Shown: in pieces, positions 7,629-16,112 of the stretch | How the letters are laid out: the number at the start of each line of letters is the position of its first letter | Position numbering within the stretch: the stretch's first letter is position 1 | Assembly (NCBI GenBank): GCA_017649635.1 | Contig: JAGCGM010000060.1 | Coordinates: forward strand, 1 to 37,634 | Origin: Paludibacteraceae bacterium | GTDB lineage: Bacteria > Bacteroidota > Bacteroidia > Bacteroidales > Paludibacteraceae | Length of the DNA stretch: 37,634 bases | Direction: 5' to 3' | The notes under the pieces: model-generated | Database searches by the model: none | Seen by the model: the letters and a program-made list of their open reading frames with translations, nothing else | What the model was told of the DNA's origin: nothing | Translations under genes and position numbers: made by a program

Positions 7629-9677
7629 ATGAAAAAGTATTACATGAAAGCCGTCTTAGCGGCAATGGGGATAATGATGGTCAACTGCGCCATGGCGCAA
7701 TTGGCGAAGGACAATCCGTGCAAATTCTTGGGTAACATCACGACCACCAAAGACTGGAGTTCGGGAGAGCAGTGCGACTACAGCGACTGTAACCTCGTTT
7801 ACGCCGACTACTGGAACCAAATCACGTGCGAGAACGCCACCAAGTGGGGCTCCGTGCACAGCGGTTGGGGAAGATTCAACTGGTCAAGTCCTGACAGGAC
7901 CTACAAGTACTGTCAGGACCATGGAATCATCTTCAAATTCCACGCCCTCATCTGGGGAAGCCAACATCCTAACTGGATTGAGAGCCTAAGCGTCGACGAC
8001 ACCAAGAAGGCCATCGTCGAATGGTACGACGAGTGCAAGAAGCACTTCCCGAACCTCGAGATCATCGACGTGGTGAACGAGGCCATCTATTCCGGCGGAG
8101 ATTACCACTCCCCTTACAAGTCCACAAAGATTATCCAGGCATTGGGTTCTCTTGCGGAGGATAGGGCACAAAAGGAGACCGGCACAAGGCCTAGCTACAA
8201 CTGCAACACGAATGGCTACCCTAACACCAACTCCTACCAATGGATCGCGGAAGCGTTCCGTCTGGCGCGTGACCGTTGGCCGAACGCCATCCTCATCTAC
8301 AACGACTACAACACGTTCCAGTGGCAAAAGACCGAGTTCATCAACCTCATCAACGGTTTGAAGGCTTGCGGCGCACCTATCGACGCGGCGGGTAACCAAG
8401 CGCACGACTTGAACGACATGAGCGGCAGCCAATTCAGGAGCGCATTGGAGGAGATCCACAACAAGACACAAATACCTCAGTACATCACCGAGTATGATAT
8501 CGCCAAAAGCGACGACGCTACATTCGAGACACGTTACAAGGAGCAGTTCCCTATCATGTGGGAAGCCGACTACGTGGCCGGCGTCACCCTCTGGGGTTGG
8601 ATCTACGGACACACATGGGTTACCAACGGATGCTCCGGATTGGTCAGGGATTGCAAGAAACGTTCAGCATTCACATGGTTGGAGAACTACATGAAGACCG
8701 ACGCCGCCAAGAACGCACAAAGCCCGTTCTGCGGTACGGCATCCAAACTCAAGGCAAACGTGGAACTCTCAGCGAACGCTATCTCCGTAGGTGACAAGTT
8801 GACCATCAACGTAGAGGCATCAACCACCGAAGGAAGCATCAGCAACATCACAGTGAAGGTGGACGGAAATACCGTGAACGACGAGAACGGGAAATGGGTA
8901 TACGTGGCGGACAAGGCCGGCGACCTGGAGATCCTCGTCACTGTACAAAGCACCAATGGGGATAGCAAAGAGATCAAGAAATCCATCACGGTATGCGACG
9001 CAAGGGCTCCATTCTCAGGATCAGCCTCACAAATCCCAGGAACAATCGAGGCGGAAGACTTCGACAAGGGATGTAACGGTGTGGCATCATACGACTCCGA
9101 CGGCACCGACGAGGGAGACAGCAAAGGCTACCGCTTCGACAATGGAGGTGTGGACATCGTAAAAGGAAACGGAGGCTACGCCATCGGCTACACGAAGAGC
9201 GACGAATGGTTGGAATATACAGTGAACATCGAGCAAGCCGGCACATACACCGTTTCGGCGACCGTATCTTCCGGTTCAAGCAACTCAGGCTTCAAGATCA
9301 GCTGCGGAAACTCCTCCGCTAAGATCAGCGTACCTGCAGGGGAAGATTGGGACACATACACCGACGTGAATACCGAAATAGATCTCTACGATGAAGGTGA
9401 GCAAACCATCAGATTCACCATTACGGGCGACTACGTCAACATCGACAAGGTCAAGTTCGCTTGCCCGAACTGCTCCACCACAGGTGTCGAGCTCACTCCG
9501 AGCGAGATGGAGACCGGCAACTACACCGTAATCTCCATGATGGGTGAAATCCTCGGCGAGCTGACCTACGACGGAGGCGACCTAAACGAGAAAGTAAAAC
9601 AGATAACAGGCAACAAAGGAATCTACGCCCTGCGAAACACCACAACAGGCAAGGCTTCCAAGTTCATCTGTAAATAG
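7629..9677 (+). CDS. Secreted GH10 endo-1,4-beta-xylanase with Ig-like and CBM6 domains
   Basis: 682 residues. Signal peptide at about 1-23 (ends CAMA). The GH10 barrel spans about 30-355: NQITCENATKWGS (63-75), FHALIWGSQHPNW (104-116), DVVNEAI with acid/base E151, YNDYNTF (224-230), GNQAHDL (255-261), ITEYDI with nucleophile E288 and GVTLWGW (318-324). Residues about 375-455 are an Ig-like linker. About 468-612 is a CBM6 (IEAEDFDKG, DEWLEYTVNI, YVNIDKVKF), which binds xylan or beta-glucan. The last 60 residues (GNYTVISMMGEILGEL ... GIYALRN ... ASKFICK) resemble a T9SS sorting domain but lack the YPNP entry motif. The enzyme cleaves xylan backbones outside the cell and complements the nearby GH9 cellulase. 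Confidence 0.94.
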   Translation: MKKYYMKAVLAAMGIMMVNCAMAQLAKDNPCKFLGNITTTKDWSSGEQCDYSDCNLVYADYWNQITCENATKWGSVHSGWGRFNWSSPDRTYKYCQDHGIIFKFHALIWGSQHPNWIESLSVDDTKKAIVEWYDECKKHFPNLEIIDVVNEAIYSGGDYHSPYKSTKIIQALGSLAEDRAQKETGTRPSYNCNTNGYPNTNSYQWIAEAFRLARDRWPNAILIYNDYNTFQWQKTEFINLINGLKACGAPIDAAGNQAHDLNDMSGSQFRSALEEIHNKTQIPQYITEYDIAKSDDATFETRYKEQFPIMWEADYVAGVTLWGWIYGHTWVTNGCSGLVRDCKKRSAFTWLENYMKTDAAKNAQSPFCGTASKLKANVELSANAISVGDKLTINVEASTTEGSISNITVKVDGNTVNDENGKWVYVADKAGDLEILVTVQSTNGDSKEIKKSITVCDARAPFSGSASQIPGTIEAEDFDKGCNGVASYDSDGTDEGDSKGYRFDNGGVDIVKGNGGYAIGYTKSDEWLEYTVNIEQAGTYTVSATVSSGSSNSGFKISCGNSSAKISVPAGEDWDTYTDVNTEIDLYDEGEQTIRFTITGDYVNIDKVKFACPNCSTTGVELTPSEMETGNYTVISMMGEILGELTYDGGDLNEKVKQITGNKGIYALRNTTTGKASKFICK

Positions 9678-9700
9678 ACTCCAAATTTTGAAAACAAACG

Positions 9701-9736
9701 AAAGGGGATGTGTCCAACACGACACATCCCCTTTTT
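9701..9736. terminator. Bidirectional intrinsic terminator
   Basis: A 14-bp perfect stem AAAGGGGATGTGTC / GACACATCCCCTTT encloses a 6-nt loop, with T-runs on both strands. It separates the converging xylanase and PQQ-propeller genes. Confidence 0.92.
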
Positions 9737-9793
9737 ATGATTCACGGAGGAATTCCGCCTAAGATTAAATAGCGGAACCCATCTCGAAAAAGA

Positions 9794-11647
9794 TTAGTAC
9801 TTAATAGCCTTCAACTTGCCTCCGTCTACCGCATAGACAGTATTTGAGTTGAAATCGATCTCATATACGACATTCTTATCGTCGCTCAAACGGAAGGACT
9901 TAACTTCCTTACCAGTATTTTGGTCGACAACCACCAACTGAACCAACTCATCACCGTTCACCTTCTCAGAAGTCATGAAGATAGACAAGTCTTCGGTAGC
10001 TCTAGCAGCCTTTTTCGCCTTCTCGTTGTCCTTCATCTTGTGGCGCAAGTTCTTCTGAGCCTCCCAAGCACGTCCGTGTTGGTCAGCCTCAGCCGCAGAG
10101 CAGAACAATCCAGACTCAGCCACCACCTGGCCATTTCCGTCCGTAGCAGTGATCTTAACGCTCTTGATTCCGTTGTAGATAGATGCGGCAAGCAAAGCGG
10201 CGTTAGCGCCACGGCCAGTCTTCAACTGAGGGAACACCTTCTGAGCGATCACACTCTTATCCTTACCGATCATGACATACTCTTTAGCGCCAAAGATGAA
10301 GTATCCGTTTTCAGACACCTTAAGGCCAGAGATCGTGGAAGGATCATCCACCTTGGTGACAACGGCAGGCAACTTAGCGTCAGCGTCCGGATCGATCACA
10401 TATACTTTCTTTCCACTCAATGCGACGATCTTGCCGGTAGCATCGTCATATGCGACACGATCTGTAGGAGAAAGATCCAACTTGAACTTACGCTTGTTGG
10501 TCTCCTTGTCGTAAACCAACAGACGGTTGTTCGTCATGATGGAGTAAGTGCTCTTGTATTGTTTCTCGACCTGAGGAGACTTGCTCTCATCGACACCATC
10601 AAGTTCGATTGGCTTTTTCCAAACCTTCTCTCCTGTTGACTTGTTGACCATTTGGATCTTGTTACCATAGCAGATACGGATACCCTCATTCGTCACCTCG
10701 GCGCTCTTATAGAAAGGTGCGGAGAAGCTTTTCTTCCACTTCTTGTTACCAGCCTTGATGTCGATGATGTTCACCTCCGCATCCGAAGCGATAATCGCCT
10801 GCGTGTTGTCAATCTGGATGAGTTCCGCGAACGGAGCGGAAAGTTTCATAGGCTGAGCCCACACATCCTTACCAGTCTTAGCGTCCACCAAATGAATCTT
10901 CTTCAAGCCGCTTTCGATAGAGAAGATATATTTGTTTGAATTATCAATCAAATAAACTTCCGGCTTAGATTGGTTCTCCCACTTCTTGTTACCCGATTTA
11001 GCGTCGATCAGATATAGGAACTGGTCGAAACCGTAGATGACATTCCCGTCGGCGGAGATACCTGGTCTGCATTGAACCATCGCCATATCCAGCAGCAAGC
11101 TAGCCGCGATCGCCTTCTTTGGCTTAGGCAACGGGAACTTCCAAAGCACCTTGTTCGTCGCGATGTCTATCGCATGGAGTGACACATTCTTATCTGTGCC
11201 ATCTATGCGGACAAGCGCGATATTCAGTTCAGGGATAACATCGCTTGCCTGAATCTCACGAACACCGTCGATGATTGTCTCGCCAGTTACAACATCAATC
11301 ACCTTGTCACCCACGAACACGAAATGCGTCCAGTCAACTTCCTGATAGATCTGTTTCTCGAACTTGTTCATCATGCTCGCCTCACTACTGTTTCCAGTCA
11401 GCGCGGCAACCTTCGCCGCCTTCTTCAGGTTTTCATTCCCCTTAGCTTTCTGGATCGTCCACGCGGTCGTGCTCTTCTCCGCATCGATTCCCACGAAATT
11501 GTCACTCATCTCAACGATAGGAGTCTGCGTGAATCCATTGAAGAAAATCCTCTCCGCCTTGCCATTAACAGGCACTTCCCATGCTACAGTCTGCGCATGC
11601 GCAAATGTAGCCAAAGCCAACGCTGTGGCCGTAAAAATTCCTCTCAT
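9794..11647 (-). CDS. Exported PQQ-like beta-propeller repeat protein
   Basis: 617 residues. Signal peptide at about 1-18 (MRGIFTATALALATFAHA). The body carries repeated PQQ-type propeller blades of the form hhDAKSGKKxW: LHAIDIATNKVLWKFPL, LYLIDAKSGNKKWENQ, IHLVDAKTGKDVWAQP, VNIIDIKAGNKKWKKS, IQMVNKSTGEKVWKKP, LLVYDKETNKRKFKL, VVDQNTGKEVKSFRL. This is the fold of BamB and quinoprotein dehydrogenases. No catalytic residues of a PQQ dehydrogenase are recognisable, so a binding or assembly role in the periplasm is the safer inference. Related exported propellers of unknown function are common in Bacteroidales. It is divergent from the LRR gene, and its 3' end is closed by the shared terminator at 9701. 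Confidence 0.8.
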   Translation of the reverse strand: MRGIFTATALALATFAHAQTVAWEVPVNGKAERIFFNGFTQTPIVEMSDNFVGIDAEKSTTAWTIQKAKGNENLKKAAKVAALTGNSSEASMMNKFEKQIYQEVDWTHFVFVGDKVIDVVTGETIIDGVREIQASDVIPELNIALVRIDGTDKNVSLHAIDIATNKVLWKFPLPKPKKAIAASLLLDMAMVQCRPGISADGNVIYGFDQFLYLIDAKSGNKKWENQSKPEVYLIDNSNKYIFSIESGLKKIHLVDAKTGKDVWAQPMKLSAPFAELIQIDNTQAIIASDAEVNIIDIKAGNKKWKKSFSAPFYKSAEVTNEGIRICYGNKIQMVNKSTGEKVWKKPIELDGVDESKSPQVEKQYKSTYSIMTNNRLLVYDKETNKRKFKLDLSPTDRVAYDDATGKIVALSGKKVYVIDPDADAKLPAVVTKVDDPSTISGLKVSENGYFIFGAKEYVMIGKDKSVIAQKVFPQLKTGRGANAALLAASIYNGIKSVKITATDGNGQVVAESGLFCSAAEADQHGRAWEAQKNLRHKMKDNEKAKKAARATEDLSIFMTSEKVNGDELVQLVVVDQNTGKEVKSFRLSDDKNVVYEIDFNSNTVYAVDGGKLKAIKY

Positions 11648-11675
11648 ATTTTTTGTTTTATACGTTTATGTACAA

Positions 11676-11683
11676 CAAATATA
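11676..11683 (-). promoter_or_regulatory. Putative PQQ-propeller gene -7 promoter element
   Basis: The minus strand reads TATATTTG, an exact TAnnTTTG match, 28 bp before the start codon. No -33 TTTG at 19-21 bp. Confidence 0.5.
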
Positions 11684-11829
11684 TGATAAGATTTCTAATT
11701 ATTTTAGAATAACATCCCTTTTTTGCAATCAATTTAACGTTTTTTTTACAATAAATGAAAAAACATGATTCACCCTATACCCCCCCAATCGTGCGAATGT
11801 AAATCAAGCAAATCCTCCCACCCCATTCT

Positions 11830-11865
11830 ATTGAAAAACAGAATTATTTCAGTGAGTTTTTCAAT
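11830..11865. repeat. Perfect 10-bp inverted repeat in the divergent region
   Basis: ATTGAAAAAC (11830-11839) and GTTTTTCAAT (11856-11865) are exact reverse complements separated by 16 bp. The centre-to-centre distance is 26 bp. It lies about 150 bp before the PQQ-propeller promoter and 180 bp before the LRR gene and has no T-run after it, so an operator or a DNA-structure role is as likely as an RNA hairpin. Confidence 0.6.
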
Positions 11866-12045
11866 CTATTATTGTGTAATTGTAAGACATTCACTATCTT
11901 TCGGCAACTTTTATTTACATTCAACGATAATTCAGTGTTATAATCTGTCACAACTACCAGAGGATGCATTTATTAAGCTGATTATCAAACATGTATTGAT
12001 GTATTAATTGATTTTCATTTAGAAACAAAAAATTTCTTCGAACAA

Positions 12046-13593
12046 ATGAGAATAAAAAAACCAATCATGTGCCTCATGGCCGCAATGCTGACACAAGGCA
12101 TGATGGCAAAGGTCGTCACCATAGACAATGTCTCATATGACATTAACGAAAGTCGAGGAAGCATTGTCTTAACAGATGGGAAGAGTGTGAAAAGGGTGAA
12201 TTACGACGTTCCGTCTTCCATCCAGTCTGGCTCCACCGTTACGGAAATCGGAGAGCGAGCATTTGCTGAATGCGCCAAATTGGAGAGCATCACATTCCCA
12301 AGCTCACTCTCACGCATTGGAGAAGATGCCTTCGAGGGATGCACGTCGCTACGTGAGATTAGAATACTCTCCTCTTTCTGTGACATTGCGCCTAATGCTT
12401 TTGGCGACAACGACAGTCTTATCATTCGTGTTCCATATAACTATCTGGAATCCTACAAAAAGAGAAAGGGCTGGGAGAAGTACGCCGACAAGCTGGCTCC
12501 TTTCTACACAATCACCGTCGAAGAGCATGATTTTTATGAGGATGGGCACAATAATTACTACGTAGGAAAATACTACGATTGGAACAAGGAGGTGATTTAT
12601 TCCTACAATGTATATGGCAATGAATACGACGTTCCATTCCGCCTCAACATTGGTGATTACGTATACCAAATCATCAAAGACGGCAAGTATGTTCCTGTCA
12701 GCGAAGAACAAAAGGGGATCCACCTGGACAACATCAAGCGCAACATCAAGATCAAACTGATCATGAAGCACCTCGGCGAGGAAGAGCATGTACACGCCGG
12801 GAAATACTTCTACAAGATTGACACGGAAACAAAAACTGCATTCCTAACGGACAGAGACCGAAGCATAGAAGACGTCGTGGTTCCTCCTTCCTTCCTATTC
12901 GAAGGTGAAAGATACACTGTCAAAGGTGTTATCGACGGATTAGCCAGTGCCAAGGAGATGCGCAAGACGAAAAGAATAGAACTGCCTCGTATGATCAGCA
13001 AACTGCCAAGCTACATTTGCCACAACGACACCAATCTAGCGGAAGTTGTATTCTCCGAATATTCGAGAATCGACACCATCGGAGACGAAGCATTCGCTTA
13101 CTGCACAAAGTTAGAAGAGATCACGCTTCCTTCCAAGCTCACATACCTCGGGAAGGAGGCCTTCGCAGGAACGCCTCTAAGTGAGGTGACGCTACTCTCC
13201 GGCACGTGTACTTTGGGCAAAAATGCATTCGGAGATGTGCCAAACACCTTCAGAATCTATGTGCCATCCAAATATGTGCAACACTACAAACGTTCCGCAT
13301 CATGGAAGAAATACAAAGATTACATCTATGCGATCGAAGAGGATGAAGAGAATGAATTAAGGAAGATGTCATTGCCTATGGACGAACAACTGGCTTCATT
13401 CGAAGATGACGAGCAAGAGGAATCATCCACATCCTTCCAAAATGGCAAGGTGAACGTGTTCAACCTATCCGAACGGATCATCAAGGTGAATGCGGACGCC
13501 TCTGATTGGTACGAAAACCTGCCTGACGGTTTATATATCACGAACGGCAAGAAACACATCATCAAAGACGGCAAATTGTATAGCGGGAAATAA
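12046..13593 (+). CDS. Exported BspA-like leucine-rich repeat protein
   Basis: 515 residues. Signal peptide at about 1-21 (ends GMMA). Two blocks of LRR_5/BspA-type repeats are seen, at about 65-145 (VTEIGERAFAECAKLESI, LSRIGEDAFEGCTSLREI) and about 340-425 (IDTIGDEAFAYCTKLEEI, LTYLGKEAFAG). Each block ends with a near-identical closing motif (RVPYNYLESYKKRKGWEKY and YVPSKYVQHYKRSASWKKY). The segment between, about 150-330, is unassigned and rich in Tyr. An acidic linker (DDEQEESSTS) precedes a C-terminal piece (VNVFNLSERIIKV ... LPDGLYITNGKKHIIKDGK) that resembles the tail seen on surface proteins of Prevotella-type bacteria. BspA-like proteins are usually surface adhesins. A surface role is inferred; the ligand is unknown. 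Confidence 0.85.
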   Translation: MRIKKPIMCLMAAMLTQGMMAKVVTIDNVSYDINESRGSIVLTDGKSVKRVNYDVPSSIQSGSTVTEIGERAFAECAKLESITFPSSLSRIGEDAFEGCTSLREIRILSSFCDIAPNAFGDNDSLIIRVPYNYLESYKKRKGWEKYADKLAPFYTITVEEHDFYEDGHNNYYVGKYYDWNKEVIYSYNVYGNEYDVPFRLNIGDYVYQIIKDGKYVPVSEEQKGIHLDNIKRNIKIKLIMKHLGEEEHVHAGKYFYKIDTETKTAFLTDRDRSIEDVVVPPSFLFEGERYTVKGVIDGLASAKEMRKTKRIELPRMISKLPSYICHNDTNLAEVVFSEYSRIDTIGDEAFAYCTKLEEITLPSKLTYLGKEAFAGTPLSEVTLLSGTCTLGKNAFGDVPNTFRIYVPSKYVQHYKRSASWKKYKDYIYAIEEDEENELRKMSLPMDEQLASFEDDEQEESSTSFQNGKVNVFNLSERIIKVNADASDWYENLPDGLYITNGKKHIIKDGKLYSGK

Positions 13594-13621
13594 TAACGAA
13601 GCGATAAAGTCTTAAAACGAG

Positions 13622-13659
13622 AAGGAGGATACGTTCTTTATCACGCATCCTCCTTTTTT
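13622..13659. terminator. Intrinsic terminator between convergent genes
   Basis: Stem AAGGAGGAT (13622-13630) / ATCCTCCTT (13647-13655) followed by T-run. It ends the LRR gene and probably also the efflux operon coming from the other strand, where the stem is followed by CTCGTTTT. Confidence 0.85.
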
Positions 13660-13682
13660 ATGCAATCACGTATGCTGTCGCA

Positions 13683-14882
13683 TTAAACGCACTCCCTCTT
13701 GATTCTATAGCGATATACCAGCGTGGCGAGCAGGAAGTATACGCATATCTGCACGATCAGACCGATGCACTCCGTCCGCAAGTCCGGAATCGTCGCACCC
13801 ATCGTATTGATCTTCACAAAGCCCTGCAACCCGAAAGTGGACGGGAAAAAGTAGCTGAGAGCCTTCCAATACCAAGGCACGGCGGCGGCTGGCCAGGAGA
13901 GTCCGGAGATGAACAAGAAGATGAGCGACGAGGCCACGATCAACACGTAGGCAGTCTCCTTCTCCTTGATGAAGACGCTGACGGACATGCCGAAGAAGAT
14001 ACAAGCGGCAAGGTACGGCAGCATGAAGGCGACGATATTCCAAGGGTCACCCATGCGCGGCAAGTTAAACATCCAAGGAATCACCCAAAGCAGGTAAGCG
14101 CTCATCAGTCCGTAGAACATCATGTAGCACAAAGCCTTACCGAAAATGATTCTGAACGAACCACGCTTATGGCGCATGATAGGTTCCAGCACATGATACT
14201 GTTTCTTGTCGTAGATACTACCCGCCAAGGCGCAAATACCAATGATCATCGTCTGCTGTATCAAAAGCATCAGGAAGCCAGGGATCAGGAAGCTGGCGAA
14301 ACCGCTCTTCGGGTTGAAGAAAGCGACCTCCTCATACTCTATCGGAGTCGTGGCGATCTCCTCCTCCCTTCCTGTAGCGTTGCTCATATCCTGAATCTGT
14401 ATATCCTTGTTCATCTTCAAAGAGACCTCCGTCAGGTTGAGGAGGAAACACTTATAGTAGAGCAGACTGCTCATGTCGGAGTAGAGCTGCACATAGGCAT
14501 GCTCCTTATTCGCCAAGGCGCTGGAAAAGTTTCTCGGGAAGACCATGATACCATACGCCTCCCTCCTACGCAACGCCTCTTGCGCCTCCTGCATATTGGC
14601 GCAGAGTCCGACCACCTCGATGTCCGGCGTGGCGTCGCACATGCGGCGGAACTCGCGGGTCTCGGGGGAATTGCATTGATCCACCACCACCATCTTGGCC
14701 TCACGCGCCACCTCATGGCTATATATCAAGCTATAAACGATAGGATAGAGCAAAGGAGCGGCGAGGAAAAGCATCAATATGGCCGCATCATGGATGACGA
14801 GGGAAAACTCGTCACGCCAGACGACGAATATATCCGCCAAGCCCTCCTTCACTTGTTTCCAAAAGTAATGAATAATCTTCAT
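13683..14882 (-). CDS. ABC-2 type transporter permease (second of pair)
   Basis: 399 residues. One N-terminal membrane segment (about 32-53) is followed by a large extracytoplasmic domain (about 55-200, VVVDQCNSPETREF, GIMVFPRNFSSAL). Five hydrophobic segments follow between about 205 and 390 (FASFLIPGFLMLLIQQTMIIG, YVLIVASSLIFLFISGLSWPAAAVPWYW). This is the ABC2_membrane_3 / YhhJ-type layout seen in drug and small-molecule exporters. It is the last gene of the marR-tolC-hlyD-permease-permease operon, 51 bp after the first permease. No ATP-binding domain is fused to it and none is encoded in the operon. It probably forms a heterodimer with its neighbour. Confidence 0.88.
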   Translation of the reverse strand: MKIIHYFWKQVKEGLADIFVVWRDEFSLVIHDAAILMLFLAAPLLYPIVYSLIYSHEVAREAKMVVVDQCNSPETREFRRMCDATPDIEVVGLCANMQEAQEALRRREAYGIMVFPRNFSSALANKEHAYVQLYSDMSSLLYYKCFLLNLTEVSLKMNKDIQIQDMSNATGREEEIATTPIEYEEVAFFNPKSGFASFLIPGFLMLLIQQTMIIGICALAGSIYDKKQYHVLEPIMRHKRGSFRIIFGKALCYMMFYGLMSAYLLWVIPWMFNLPRMGDPWNIVAFMLPYLAACIFFGMSVSVFIKEKETAYVLIVASSLIFLFISGLSWPAAAVPWYWKALSYFFPSTFGLQGFVKINTMGATIPDLRTECIGLIVQICVYFLLATLVYRYRIKRECV

Positions 14883-14933
14883 ATCAATTTATTCTTTGAC
14901 AGTTTCCACTAATAACATCCACACAACGCACAA

Positions 14934-16112
14934 TCACGGTTTATACGTATCGTAACGGTAGACATTGCGCAGTCTAATCGAAACCAGTATCGGCAAGAAC
15001 AGATACAGCAACATGGCGACGTACGAGCCCCATACGTAATAGCTAGAATAGCCGTTCAGGCCATTATTCGCATAGATGAGGAAATAATGGCGCAACGGGA
15101 AGACATTCGCCCATGTCTGCAACAGCCCCGGCATCTCACCCACAGGGAATGTAAAGCCGCTGATGGAGAAAGAGAGCATCGTGATGAAGGCCGAAAGGCT
15201 CAACGATATGCTCATAATCGGGACAAGAGAATAGAGGAAAACGCCCAACGACTGGGACGCCAGCACCAACAAAAGGCTATTCAGCAGCATATTCGGCAAC
15301 CCATTATGGCAAGGGAAACCCATGAAGCGGTACAAGACGACGTCATAGAATGTCGCCATCAACATGAACGTCAGCGTATATGGCAGGAGCTTACCCACCA
15401 TCACCGACAAGATATCGTCGTCCACCATATCCAAGAGCTTGCGTGACCGCATCTCTTTCACCTCCATGCCCAGCGCATAGACCGTCAGGAGGACTATCAT
15501 CACACTCAGCAGACCCGGTAACAAGACGTTGCAGAGATAGACCGCATAGTTCAGTTGAGGATTTCCCAACGGATGCGTTTCCACCACGATCGGTTGCAGG
15601 TCGATCATCGCCTGCTCCATCGTCTGTCCCTTCGCGAGCCTCAACTCACGCCCCACTGCGGCGGAGCCCAATATGGAAATCGTCTTCATGTCGCGGAAGA
15701 GCATGGAGCCCGCCACGATAAAGGAGTTGCTCGTGTAGAAGGAGACCTTAGGTTGGCGGAAAGAGAGCACGTCGCGTTCAAAGTTCTCCGGCAAATAGTA
15801 GATGCCATAGATCTCCCCCCGCTGCATCATTTCCCTCGCCTCGCTGAAATCCTTCGCATGGGCGACGATCTTCGTCTGCTTGAAGGCGTCCAGCTGACGG
15901 ACAAGGCGACGGGAGATGGAGGACTGGTCCATGTCGACCACCGCCGCAGGAAGATCCTTCGGCAACCCGTCTTGCATCAGCGTAAGGAAAAAGCCGATGA
16001 AGAAGAGCGGCATGATGACCATGGACACGATGTAGAGCTTGCGGGAGAATATCTGCCGCCACTCCCTCATCATGACCATCCAAACCTTATTTGACGCTAA
16101 CCTATTGTTCAT
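14934..16112 (-). CDS. ABC-2 type transporter permease (first of pair)
   Basis: 392 residues. A membrane segment at about 27-46 is followed by an extracytoplasmic domain (AAVVDMDQSSISRRLVRQLDAF, GIYYLPENFERDV) and five further hydrophobic segments ending LLYLFLPILV. It has the same architecture as the neighbouring permease: the VVDxDxSxxSR motif followed by GxxxxPxxF is typical of ABC2_membrane_3 permeases. Its start overlaps the stop of the upstream membrane-fusion gene by 4 bp (ATGA), which implies translational coupling. It lacks a nucleotide-binding domain. Confidence 0.88.
   Translation of the reverse strand: MNNRLASNKVWMVMMREWRQIFSRKLYIVSMVIMPLFFIGFFLTLMQDGLPKDLPAAVVDMDQSSISRRLVRQLDAFKQTKIVAHAKDFSEAREMMQRGEIYGIYYLPENFERDVLSFRQPKVSFYTSNSFIVAGSMLFRDMKTISILGSAAVGRELRLAKGQTMEQAMIDLQPIVVETHPLGNPQLNYAVYLCNVLLPGLLSVMIVLLTVYALGMEVKEMRSRKLLDMVDDDILSVMVGKLLPYTLTFMLMATFYDVVLYRFMGFPCHNGLPNMLLNSLLLVLASQSLGVFLYSLVPIMSISLSLSAFITMLSFSISGFTFPVGEMPGLLQTWANVFPLRHYFLIYANNGLNGYSSYYVWGSYVAMLLYLFLPILVSIRLRNVYRYDTYKP

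Larger units (their letters stand above)
11648..12045. other. 398-bp AT-rich divergent intergenic region
   Basis: No gene is seen here. It holds the putative -7 element of the PQQ-propeller gene (11676-11683, minus) and a long perfect inverted repeat (11830-11865). The rest is AT-rich. No match to TAnnTTTG was found close before the LRR gene. Confidence 0.6.
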
